64,000 nucleotides of DNA, taken from contig NZ_JAUOFB010000001.1 in NCBI RefSeq assembly GCF_030542105.1, forward strand, positions 372,001 to 436,000. The letters are read 5' to 3'. Below the pieces are notes generated by a model. The model did no database searches. It was not told the origin of the DNA and saw only the letters and a list, made by a program, of their open reading frames with translations. This document shows, one piece after another, positions 25,962-32,197 of the stretch (the stretch's first letter is position 1; every line of letters begins with the position of its first letter). The position numbers and the translations under genes were made by a program. This stretch comes from Hymenobacter sp. BT730. GTDB lineage: Bacteria; Bacteroidota; Bacteroidia; Cytophagales; Hymenobacteraceae.

Positions 25962-26327
25962 ATGAGTACCATCAAAAAAGTAATTGAAGTACTGGCCAGC
26001 TCCGAGAAAAGCTTCGAAGATGCCCTGCAGCGCGCCCTCACCGAGGCCAGCACCACAGTGAAAGGCATCCAGTCCATCTACATCAAAAACCAGAGTTGCC
26101 GGGTGCGCGACAATAAAATTGTGGAGTATCGCATCACCGCTAAAATTAGCTTTGAGGTGATGCACAAGTGGGTGCCCGGGCACACAACGGCCACCAACGA
26201 GGCTATAGGGTCTGGCATGCCTGACTATAGCGGCGTAGAAGTAAAAACCCACCCCGATGAACCACTAGAGGTGAAGCCCGGAGGCAGTGCTACCACGCCT
26301 GCCAGCGGTGGTGGCTACAGTGGCTAA
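25962..26327 (+). CDS. Dodecin family protein with C-terminal extension
   Basis: A 121-residue protein whose first ~68 residues are a dodecin: KKVIEVLASSEKSFEDALQRALTEA, then a central strand YIKNQSCRVRDNKIVEYRITAKISFEV. Dodecins form 12-subunit shells that store flavins or related molecules. Ordinary dodecins end about here. This one continues for ~50 residues with PDYSGVEVKTHPDEPLEV and a Gly-rich tail (SGGGYSG), probably flexible. The start ATG 25962 is preferred over a TTG 12 nt earlier. It is convergent with the anti-sigma gene (ends 12 nt apart) and divergent from fumC. Confidence 0.8.
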   Translation: MSTIKKVIEVLASSEKSFEDALQRALTEASTTVKGIQSIYIKNQSCRVRDNKIVEYRITAKISFEVMHKWVPGHTTATNEAIGSGMPDYSGVEVKTHPDEPLEVKPGGSATTPASGGGYSG

Positions 26328-26338
26328 CATTCGGCAGC

Positions 26339-27682
26339 CTAACGGTTATCGAACCGGAAAATAATGTTTACCTGAGCCTTGTGGGCAATGCGCTGCCCGT
26401 TTACCACCGCCGGGTACCAGGTCGGGCCTTCCTTCAGCAGCCGGATGGCTTCCGCATCATGTTCATCGGTGAGGTGCTCGGCCACTTTAATGTCCTGTAG
26501 TGAGCCATCGGCCCCTACCGTGAACCGTAGCTTCACAATGATTTTGGCACTGTACGTGCTGCCGGGCGGGTCTTTTTCCGGATAGCGAATCTCGCGCTCT
26601 ACATACTCATTGAAGGCAGCAAAGCCACCCGCCGGCATGGGTGCAATATTGGGAATAGTGGGCATTTTGGTGGCACGGCCCCGGCCTTCGGGTACCACGG
26701 CCCCGGGGGTGGCGCTGGTTAAGGGCGTCATGGCCAAGTCCAGAGTAGAGTCCGGCCCCAGAATGCGCTCCGCATCCCGGTAACCCGCCGACATAAACGT
26801 CAGGCTCTCTACACCAGCAGGCACCAGCAAGTCAAAGCTGCCATCAGCGTTGGTGGTATTCCGCACAGTTGTACCGGTAGCCTGTACCACCACGCCGGGC
26901 AGGGCTTTGCCGGTAGGCCCATCAGTCAGGCGGCCGCGAATATGACGAGCGGGCCGGGCTACGGAGTCAGGCTTTCGGGTATCCGGGGAAGAGGCTATGG
27001 GTGCTTTTTCGGTGGTTTGGCGTGCGGCTGTTCCTGAGTCGGCCGCTTTGGGTGCAAAGCCTGCACTATCCGGCTTTGGGTTAGCTGCAGCAACCTGTTG
27101 GCGAGGGCTGGCAACCGGAGCAGTTGGCACGTTGCGCAGCTTGGCCCGCATGGTTCTCACATAGCGGGTAGGACGCACTTTTGCTTTTACCTTATCCACT
27201 GGCCTGCTAACCGGCTGTATTATCTCCTTTTCTTCCCGGGCCTGTGCAACTACCGGGGGCGCAGGTATTTCCGCGGCTTTTGGCAATATAGTCGGGCTTG
27301 TAGTGGCTGGGGCAGGCACAGAAGCTGATTCCGGCCGGGGCTGCGGGCGCATCCAGAAAAAAGTGCCGGCTATGACCAGTACCAGGATGGCGGCCGCAGC
27401 CTGCAGCCACATACTGCCCATGGGGCGCCCTACGGCACCTGCCCCTACGCGCGCTTGCAGGCGTTGGTGCAGTTCCGTGAGGGCCTGATCTGTAGTAGCG
27501 GCATCGGTCTGGGAAAGGCCCTCCAGGATATCAGCGCATTGCTGGCACTCCAGGGTATGGGCCTCTATGGCATGTTGCTGCGCCGGAGGTATATCTCCGG
27601 CTATATAACGCCGTAGCAGCTCCGCAGACAAATGCCGGGCAGGTGCAGGGTGAGCTGATGAGGCGGCGCTATGAGGATGCAT
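26339..27682 (-). CDS. Anti-sigma factor fused to carboxypeptidase-regulatory-like and TonB-type domains
   Basis: A 447-residue single-pass inner-membrane protein. The cytoplasmic N-terminus has an anti-sigma zinc-finger motif H42-C46-C49 (HTLECQQC). A membrane helix follows at ~92-111, then a Pro/Ala/Lys-rich periplasmic linker (~112-245), a carboxypeptidase-regulatory-like sandwich (248-318) and a TonB C-terminal-like domain (~355-445, ending VNIIFRF). Its ATG (27682) lies inside the end of the ECF sigma gene, a 14-nt overlap, so the pair is coupled. The cytoplasmic part should hold the sigma factor, and the periplasmic part could sense or contact outer-membrane proteins. The architecture is unusual. 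Confidence 0.82.
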   Translation of the reverse strand: MHPHSAASSAHPAPARHLSAELLRRYIAGDIPPAQQHAIEAHTLECQQCADILEGLSQTDAATTDQALTELHQRLQARVGAGAVGRPMGSMWLQAAAAILVLVIAGTFFWMRPQPRPESASVPAPATTSPTILPKAAEIPAPPVVAQAREEKEIIQPVSRPVDKVKAKVRPTRYVRTMRAKLRNVPTAPVASPRQQVAAANPKPDSAGFAPKAADSGTAARQTTEKAPIASSPDTRKPDSVARPARHIRGRLTDGPTGKALPGVVVQATGTTVRNTTNADGSFDLLVPAGVESLTFMSAGYRDAERILGPDSTLDLAMTPLTSATPGAVVPEGRGRATKMPTIPNIAPMPAGGFAAFNEYVEREIRYPEKDPPGSTYSAKIIVKLRFTVGADGSLQDIKVAEHLTDEHDAEAIRLLKEGPTWYPAVVNGQRIAHKAQVNIIFRFDNR

Positions 27683-28298
27683 TGAAGGAAGAAGGTGATT
27701 CAAGGTGGCGGCGCAGATTACGCTTCCCGTTCTGGATATGGCTTTTTACTGCATTCAGGTCGTATCCTGTTTCAGTAGCAATGTCGCGGTAGCATTTATT
27801 TTCGAGGTAAAACAGCCTCAGGCACTGTTGCTGGCCCAAAGGAAGCTCGGTCAGCGCCTGTTCCAGGGCTTGCAGGCGCTCCTCCGTAAGGAGGGCTTCA
27901 TCAGGGTCATCGACTGCCTGATGCCGCGCCATCACCAATTCCATATCGGAGGCATCAGAAAAGTGCAACAACAGGCTGCCGCCACTATCCGGGCCGGTGC
28001 GCTTACGGGCGCGTAGCACCATCAGGCAATGGTTGCGGGCAGTGGTACTCAGCCAGGCGGGAAAGTTGCTTACCTCGTGCTGACGGAGCGTATCCACCAG
28101 CTTTTCAAAGAGCTGCATCACGGCATCCTTGGCATCTTCCTCGTCCTGCAGGTAGCGCCGGCAGATAGCAAATACCTCTGTTATGTAGCGCTCATACAGC
28201 GCACCCAAGTCGGCTACGTCGCCCTGTTGGCGGTAGCGCAGCAGCAGCTCCTCATCGGAGAGAGCGGCAGGCAGCTTAGGGCGACGTTTAAACCACAT
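27669..28298 (-). CDS. ECF-type RNA polymerase sigma factor
   Basis: A 209-residue sigma-70 family factor of the extracytoplasmic-function class. Region 2 is around residues 30-95 (LGALYERYITEVFAICRRYLQDEEDAKDAVMQLFEKL). Region 4 is at ~150-195 with the helix-turn-helix NKCYRDIATETGYDLNAVKSHIQNGKRNLR. Region 3 is lacking, as in the class. It is translationally coupled to the anti-sigma gene, the standard sigma/anti-sigma pair. The start is ATG 28298. The target regulon cannot be read from here; autoregulation would be usual. Confidence 0.93.
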   Translation of the reverse strand: MWFKRRPKLPAALSDEELLLRYRQQGDVADLGALYERYITEVFAICRRYLQDEEDAKDAVMQLFEKLVDTLRQHEVSNFPAWLSTTARNHCLMVLRARKRTGPDSGGSLLLHFSDASDMELVMARHQAVDDPDEALLTEERLQALEQALTELPLGQQQCLRLFYLENKCYRDIATETGYDLNAVKSHIQNGKRNLRRHLESPSSFNASS

Positions 28299-28805
28299 GG
28301 GGAGAGGAATACTACGGAGAAGCCGGGAAGCTACGGCTTCCCTGCCTTAAGATACGGGGTCTGCAATTTATATATCCGTTAAAAGCCGGGCTGCCACGCG
28401 GGCCAGGCTCTTTCCTGAAAACAATTGCGTTGCCGTGTGGAATCTGATACCAACTGGCATCAGTCAGAAAACACTTCTTCTATGGGATTAAGTTACCTGC
28501 CTGTCAGAATGTTACTGGCACCCCCGCGACCGTGCTTGGTGCCCGCTGATTTCATGCTGGAAATATACTCGGTAGCTGCCCACCCGGAGTTGCCTGCGAG
28601 GCAGCAACTGCACCTGAAAATAAAAGACTCTCCGCGGTGAAAGTATAGGGGCGGGCCAGGTCTGCTACTCACCGGCCCAGCCAGGGCAGCCAGCTGTTTG
28701 CAGACGGCTGGAGCTACTGTCCTTGTTCCGTCTGGTCTGCCCCGAGCACCGTTGCGCTTTCCTATTCCCGATTGCTAGTGTATAATTCCCTAATATTTAA
28801 AATAC
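28299..28805. other. Intergenic region without a convincing gene
   Basis: About 500 nt upstream of the ECF sigma gene and before the terminator at 28807. A short hairpin GGGAAGC-TAC-GGCTTCCC (about 28324-28341) lies near the sigma start, and the right end (28775-28802) is AT-rich. A 71-codon frame at 28425-28640 needs a TTG start and has no coding signature, so it is not called. Confidence 0.5.
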
Positions 28806-28806
28806 G

Positions 28807-28842
28807 CAAAAGCCCCGCTGAACTGTCAGCGGGGCTTTTTGC
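28807..28842 (-). terminator. Terminator of the outer-membrane barrel gene
   Basis: GCAAAAGCCCCGCTGA and TCAGCGGGGCTTTTTGC arms with a short ACTG loop; the A-run on the left gives U residues on the minus transcript. It lies 25 nt past the stop. Confidence 0.88.
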
Positions 28843-28866
28843 ATCTATAAAAAAGCTAAGCGGTGC

Positions 28867-29637
28867 TTAGAAAGAGTAGTTAAGCGAGGCTTTGATAACG
28901 CGGTTCTGCGCATCGAAGCGGTTGTTCTTATCGAGGGTGGACAGGCCGTAATCATAGCCGGCGCTGATGCCCAGGCCCATATCCGACTGGTAGCCTAAGC
29001 CACCTACTACCCCAAAATCGACGGGGCGAAACTGGTCTTTCACGTCAAAATCATGCTGATAAGCGGAGAAGCCCAGAGCACCGGCCTGCAGCCGTACTTT
29101 GTTGCTAAGTAAAAATGATGCCTGAGGGCCGGCATAGAGATAGAAACCGGGCGTGAGGTAGGCCTTCATCAGCAGCGGCACATCCAGATAAGCCATGCGG
29201 GAAGTAGCTGTTACACGGGCATTCAGGAAGTCAAACTGCTCAAAAGGAATTTTTCCCGAGAGCTTCATGCCTTTTTCAGAGTACAGCACGCCCGGCTCAA
29301 TAGCAAAATGCTCGCCCAAGGGCAGTGTGGCGTACAGACCCGCATGAAAGCCAGGCTTCAATTCTTTCGTAACCGCTCCCTCCGAGTAATCGGCCAGGTC
29401 CATTACGCTTTTTACTGCATCACCTGACCAGTCGGCTATGTTCACACCGGCTTTAATGCCCAGCTGTACGCCTTTGGTGTTAGAGGCAGAAGATGTGGAA
29501 TAGGTAGTGCGGGTAGGGGTGCGGCCGGTATAAGCGGGTACGCGGTGGGTTTGCACCTGAGCCTGAGCCAGGTTGCCGAAGGCCGAAAACAAAAGGGTAG
29601 CCGCGGCCAGGCGGCCGAAAAGTCGCTTCAAAATCAT
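28867..29637 (-). CDS. Porin-family outer-membrane beta-barrel protein
   Basis: A 256-residue small outer-membrane barrel of the OMP_b-brl_2 (porin family) type common in Bacteroidota. The ATG at 29637 begins a signal peptide (LLFSAFGNLAQAQ). GVQLGIKAGVNIADWSGD starts the barrel, with alternating strands such as GFHAGLYATLPLGEHFAIEPGVLYSEKGMKL. The chain ends in VIKASLNYSF, with the terminal Phe typical of barrels recognised by BAM. It has no large pore-specific features, and its cargo is unknown. It is monocistronic with its own terminator. Confidence 0.87.
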   Translation of the reverse strand: MILKRLFGRLAAATLLFSAFGNLAQAQVQTHRVPAYTGRTPTRTTYSTSSASNTKGVQLGIKAGVNIADWSGDAVKSVMDLADYSEGAVTKELKPGFHAGLYATLPLGEHFAIEPGVLYSEKGMKLSGKIPFEQFDFLNARVTATSRMAYLDVPLLMKAYLTPGFYLYAGPQASFLLSNKVRLQAGALGFSAYQHDFDVKDQFRPVDFGVVGGLGYQSDMGLGISAGYDYGLSTLDKNNRFDAQNRVIKASLNYSF

Positions 29638-29864
29638 GGCAGTAAAAATCAGGAGTGCGGAGGAAGAATAAGGACCGGCAACCACAGTGCGCGCTACGGG
29701 CCATCCGGCTTCTGAACGGTACTATTACAAAACCGTGCCAGTTATTTACAGTCCAGAATAACGATTTATTTAATGATTGATAATCAAAATATTACAGATA
29801 ATAACCGGTGTTTAATAACACCAAATAGAGCATAGTAAGGCTGTTTTTTGAAGCAGCTGGATAG

Positions 29865-30839
29865 TTATTCCGGGCGGGCGGCAGAGCGCAGTGTATCGGT
29901 AGGAGCGGGGGCTACGGGCAAGCTGTCGGGCAGGGCCGCCGGGCGCGGCATGGGGGCTATTTTGGGAATGGGCTTTTTAGCCGGTTTGGGCTTGCGGGCC
30001 GCCGTGGCCTTGGTTGGGCTCTTCTTTTTGGCCGCGGCGGCTTTTGCGGCCGCGGCCTCGGCCTTCAGCTTGGCAATGCGCCGCTCCAGGTTCTCGAGCA
30101 TGTATTGTGCATCGGACTTAAACTGGGGTTCCGTGAACAGGGCCACGGCCAGCTGCGCCTCGTGGCGGGCTTTGGGCAGCTGGTGCAGCTCTATATAATC
30201 GTAAGCTAGGTTGAAATGGGCCAGGGCGTAGTTCTTGCGCAGGGAAATGGTATGCTCAAAGGCCGCCGCGCTGGCTTTAAACTGGCCCAGCCGCATGTAG
30301 GCGTAGCCCAGAGCATAATAGGACAGGTAGTCGCCGTAGCCGTGCTTATGGGCTGCTTCATAATGCTGCACCATCAGCGGGAAAAGGTTGTCTTCGGTGC
30401 GGCCGGGCTCGGCACAGCCGCACTGCTGCACCTCAAAATAGTAGTCGGCCAGGCCTTTATCCAGCTTATAGTTATCGGGATACTTTTGGTAAAGCCCTTC
30501 CAGGATGTTGCGCACGGGAAAGAAAAAGGCCAGTGTATCGGTGCGGGCCAGCACCCGGATGGAGTCTAGCGGCTGCGTGAGCGAGAGGTTGCGGAAAGCA
30601 AACCGGCGGTAGTTCAGGTGCCGGCTATGGTATTGCAGGGCCAGCTCCGCCGCCTTGAGCGCTACGGCCGGCCGCTTATGCTCGGGGTCAAAGTTTTGCA
30701 GCAGCACAAAGGCCGACTCGTACTTGCGCTCCAACACCAGCTGATTGGCGCGTTGGAGCACAATAGATTCGCCCTGCGCCCACGCGCCGGCCACTGGCAG
30801 TAGCCAGCTCAACCAAAACAACACTCCAAAACGCATCAT
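29865..30839 (-). CDS. Secreted tetratricopeptide-like protein
   Basis: A 324-residue protein with a signal peptide (LFWLSWLLPVAGAWAQG) starting at ATG 30839; a second Met follows directly. The middle carries TPR-like helical repeats, clearest at LSYYALGYAYMRLGQFKASAAAFEHTISL (near 190-220) followed by YALAHFNLAYDYIELHQLPKARHEAQLAV. A CGC motif sits near residue 138. The last ~80 residues are Ala/Lys/Pro-rich and probably disordered. It likely acts as a periplasmic scaffold; no partner gene is adjacent. It is divergent from the aromatic amino acid operon. Confidence 0.75.
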   Translation of the reverse strand: MMRFGVLFWLSWLLPVAGAWAQGESIVLQRANQLVLERKYESAFVLLQNFDPEHKRPAVALKAAELALQYHSRHLNYRRFAFRNLSLTQPLDSIRVLARTDTLAFFFPVRNILEGLYQKYPDNYKLDKGLADYYFEVQQCGCAEPGRTEDNLFPLMVQHYEAAHKHGYGDYLSYYALGYAYMRLGQFKASAAAFEHTISLRKNYALAHFNLAYDYIELHQLPKARHEAQLAVALFTEPQFKSDAQYMLENLERRIAKLKAEAAAAKAAAAKKKSPTKATAARKPKPAKKPIPKIAPMPRPAALPDSLPVAPAPTDTLRSAARPE

Positions 30840-30936
30840 GCAAGAGAATAGCGAGGCAAGATACAGCCCCGGCCGCATTCAGGGCATAAACCGGGCTGGC
30901 CCCCGGCGAAGGTCATCGAAAACTGCCCCTAATGCC

Positions 30937-30966
30937 TTGCATTTCCAAAATCCTTGGCTAGCTTTG
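30937..30966 (+). promoter_or_regulatory. Promoter of the aromatic amino acid operon
   Basis: TTG (30937-30939), a 19-nt spacer and TAGCTTTG (30959-30966) match exactly the Bacteroidota consensus TTG-N19-TAnnTTTG. The predicted transcript starts about 30970-30974, leaving a ~15-nt leader before the first leader peptide. Confidence 0.85.
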
Positions 30967-30988
30967 GTCAACAACCCCCTTGCAGATC

Positions 30989-31048
30989 ATGCCTACGCGC
31001 GCGGCCCGTTTCTATTTTAGCTACTATTTCTACTACGGCAAACCGTAG
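30989..31048 (+). CDS. Phe/Tyr leader peptide 1 of the aromatic operon
   Basis: A 19-codon reading frame (ATG 30989, TAG 31046-31048) encoding a peptide with the core FYFSYYFYY: eight of nine consecutive residues are Phe or Tyr (3 Phe, 5 Tyr). It lies between a consensus promoter and a Rho-independent terminator, upstream of prephenate dehydratase. This is the form of an attenuation leader whose translation rate reads charged tRNA-Phe and tRNA-Tyr. The 3' end of the frame lies in its own hairpin CTACGG-CAAA-CCGTAG (31033-31048). It has no strong Shine-Dalgarno, as is normal in this phylum. The frame is too short for ordinary gene finders. Confidence 0.85.
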   Translation: MPTRAARFYFSYYFYYGKP

Positions 31049-31052
31049 CAGC

Positions 31053-31097
31053 GAGGCCCCTGTTTGTAGCATCATCCCACAAACTCATGCAAGCCTC
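31053..31097 (+). promoter_or_regulatory. Antiterminator hairpin of attenuator 1
   Basis: GAGGC (31053-31057) can pair with GCCTC (31093-31097), and GTTTGT (31062-31067) with ACAAAC (31079-31084), giving an interrupted stem. It uses the 5' arm of the terminator at 31091-31117, so the two structures exclude each other. A ribosome held on the aromatic codons (31010-31036) would leave 31053 onward free; one at the stop codon would cover GAGGC. Confidence 0.7.
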
Positions 31098-31117
31098 CCT
31101 ACCCGGAGGCTTTTTTT
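31091..31117 (+). terminator. Attenuator terminator 1
   Basis: AAGCCTCC (31091-31098) and GGAGGCTT (31105-31112) form an 8-bp stem with a 6-nt loop, followed by T to 31117. It ends transcription after leader peptide 1 unless the antiterminator forms. Confidence 0.88.
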
Positions 31118-31134
31118 ACGCCCCTTCTGACTCC

Positions 31135-31221
31135 ATGCGTTCCGACACTGCTCCTTTCTGCTTCTTCTTTAGCTACTACTTCTATTACCGGAAGCAGCGG
31201 GGCCCCTTTTGCATGTTCTAA
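31135..31221 (+). CDS. Phe/Tyr leader peptide 2 of the aromatic operon
   Basis: A 28-codon frame (ATG 31135, TAA 31219-31221) encoding a peptide with the core FCFFFSYYFYY: residues 8-18 hold 5 Phe and 4 Tyr, and two more Phe occur at 25 and 28. The core shares FSYYFYY and much nucleotide sequence with leader 1, so it looks like a duplicate that has lost the first stop codon. Its frame runs through the 5' arm of the second antiterminator (GGGGCCC 31199-31205). It lies between attenuator terminator 1 and terminator 2. Confidence 0.83.
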   Translation: MRSDTAPFCFFFSYYFYYRKQRGPFCMF

Positions 31222-31253
31222 CCACTCAGAATGCAGCAACTACCCAGGGCCCC
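31199..31253 (+). promoter_or_regulatory. Antiterminator hairpin of attenuator 2
   Basis: GGGGCCC (31199-31205) pairs perfectly with GGGCCCC (31247-31253), reinforced by TGCAT (31210-31214) with ATGCA (31231-31235). It takes up the 5' arm of the terminator at 31246-31276. The 5' arm starts 10 nt after the last Tyr codon of the leader core. Confidence 0.68.
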
Positions 31254-31276
31254 GCAACCGCGCCGGCCCTTTTTTA
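31246..31276 (+). terminator. Attenuator terminator 2
   Basis: AGGGCC (31246-31251) and GGCCCT (31265-31270) with a 13-nt loop that can form an inner GC pair, followed by TTTTTATTT. It ends 22 nt before the pheA start codon. Confidence 0.8.
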
Positions 31277-31298
31277 TTTCCGTTTTCGTTGAGTACTC

Positions 31299-32129
31299 AT
31301 GCCGCATACCATTGCCATTCAGGGTTTCGAAGGTAGCTTCCACCAGATAGCTGCCCGGCACTATTTCGGCCCTGCTGCCCTGACTTCGCCGTGCGCCACG
31401 TTTGGAGAAGTAGTGCGCCAGGTAGCCAGCGGCACGGCACCCTATGGCCTGATGGCCATTGAAAACTCTATTGCTGGCAGCATTCTGCCCAACTATAACC
31501 TGCTGCGCCAAGCCAATCTGCGCGTAACCGGCGAGGTGTACCTGCAGATCCGGCAGCACCTGATGGCATTGCCTGGCCAGCAGCTGGCCGATATACAGGA
31601 GGTGCATTCCCACCCCATGGCCTTGCTGCAGTGCGCCGACTTCCTGAACCAGCACGGCCACTGGCGGCTGGTAGAAACCGAGGATACGGCTCTGAGTGCC
31701 CAGCGCATTCAGGAAGGGCTGCGCATGGGCACGGCCGCCGTAGCCGGCAAGCTGGCCGCCGAGCTGTTTGGGCTGGAGATTCTGGAGAAGGATATTCATT
31801 CCGAAAAGAAAAACTATACCCGCTTTCTGGCAGTGGTGCGGCCCGAAAATGCCACGGCCGTGGAGCAGCCGAACAAAGCCTCGGTGTACTTCCACACCAC
31901 CCACGCGCAGGGCAGCCTGGCCCAGGTGCTGGTCCGGATTGCCGGGCAGGGCATCAACCTCTCCAAGCTTCAGTCCTTCCCCATTCCGGCCAAAACCTGG
32001 CATTACTACTTTCACGCCGACCTGGAGTTTGACGACCCGGCCCAGCTGGAAGCCGCACTCCGGGAAATAAAGCCCGTGACGGAAGGGCTGGAGGTGCTGG
32101 GCGTGTATCACAAAGGTGCCACCCACTGA
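31299..32129 (+). CDS. pheA: Prephenate dehydratase
   Basis: A 276-residue enzyme that converts prephenate to phenylpyruvate, the committed step to phenylalanine. The catalytic domain (residues 1-180) holds GFEGSFHQIAARHYF near the start, APYGLMAIENSIAGSI around 46-61 and the hallmark NYTRF near 170-174. The C-terminal ~85 residues form an ACT domain (ASVYFHTTHAQGSLAQVL...GINLSKLQSFPI), which binds Phe for feedback inhibition. There is no fused chorismate mutase; that activity is in the last gene of the operon. It is the first structural gene after the two attenuators. Confidence 0.96.
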   Translation: MPHTIAIQGFEGSFHQIAARHYFGPAALTSPCATFGEVVRQVASGTAPYGLMAIENSIAGSILPNYNLLRQANLRVTGEVYLQIRQHLMALPGQQLADIQEVHSHPMALLQCADFLNQHGHWRLVETEDTALSAQRIQEGLRMGTAAVAGKLAAELFGLEILEKDIHSEKKNYTRFLAVVRPENATAVEQPNKASVYFHTTHAQGSLAQVLVRIAGQGINLSKLQSFPIPAKTWHYYFHADLEFDDPAQLEAALREIKPVTEGLEVLGVYHKGATH

Positions 32130-32143
32130 TAGCCAGTTCTTCC

Positions 32144-32176
32144 GGCTGAAATCAGCCAAAGCAGAATGCTTTTTTA
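32144..32176 (+). promoter_or_regulatory. Weak hairpins between pheA and the aminotransferase gene
   Basis: GGCTGA (32144-32149) and TCAGCC (32152-32157), then AGCA-GAA-TGCT followed by TTTTTT. It could cause partial termination or processing inside the operon; no leader frame accompanies it. Confidence 0.35.
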
Positions 32177-32197
32177 TCATCACCAATTACTGACTCC

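Noticed and set aside
28425-28640. A 71-codon plus-strand frame in the gap between the ECF sigma gene and the outer-membrane barrel gene
   Set aside because: It needs a TTG start, has no family resemblance and no promoter or RBS; listed only as non-coding.
30989-31221. The two aromatic-rich peptides as membrane toxins of a type I toxin-antitoxin pair
   Set aside because: They lack a continuous hydrophobic helix long enough to span a membrane, and their position, terminators and operon context fit attenuation leaders much better.
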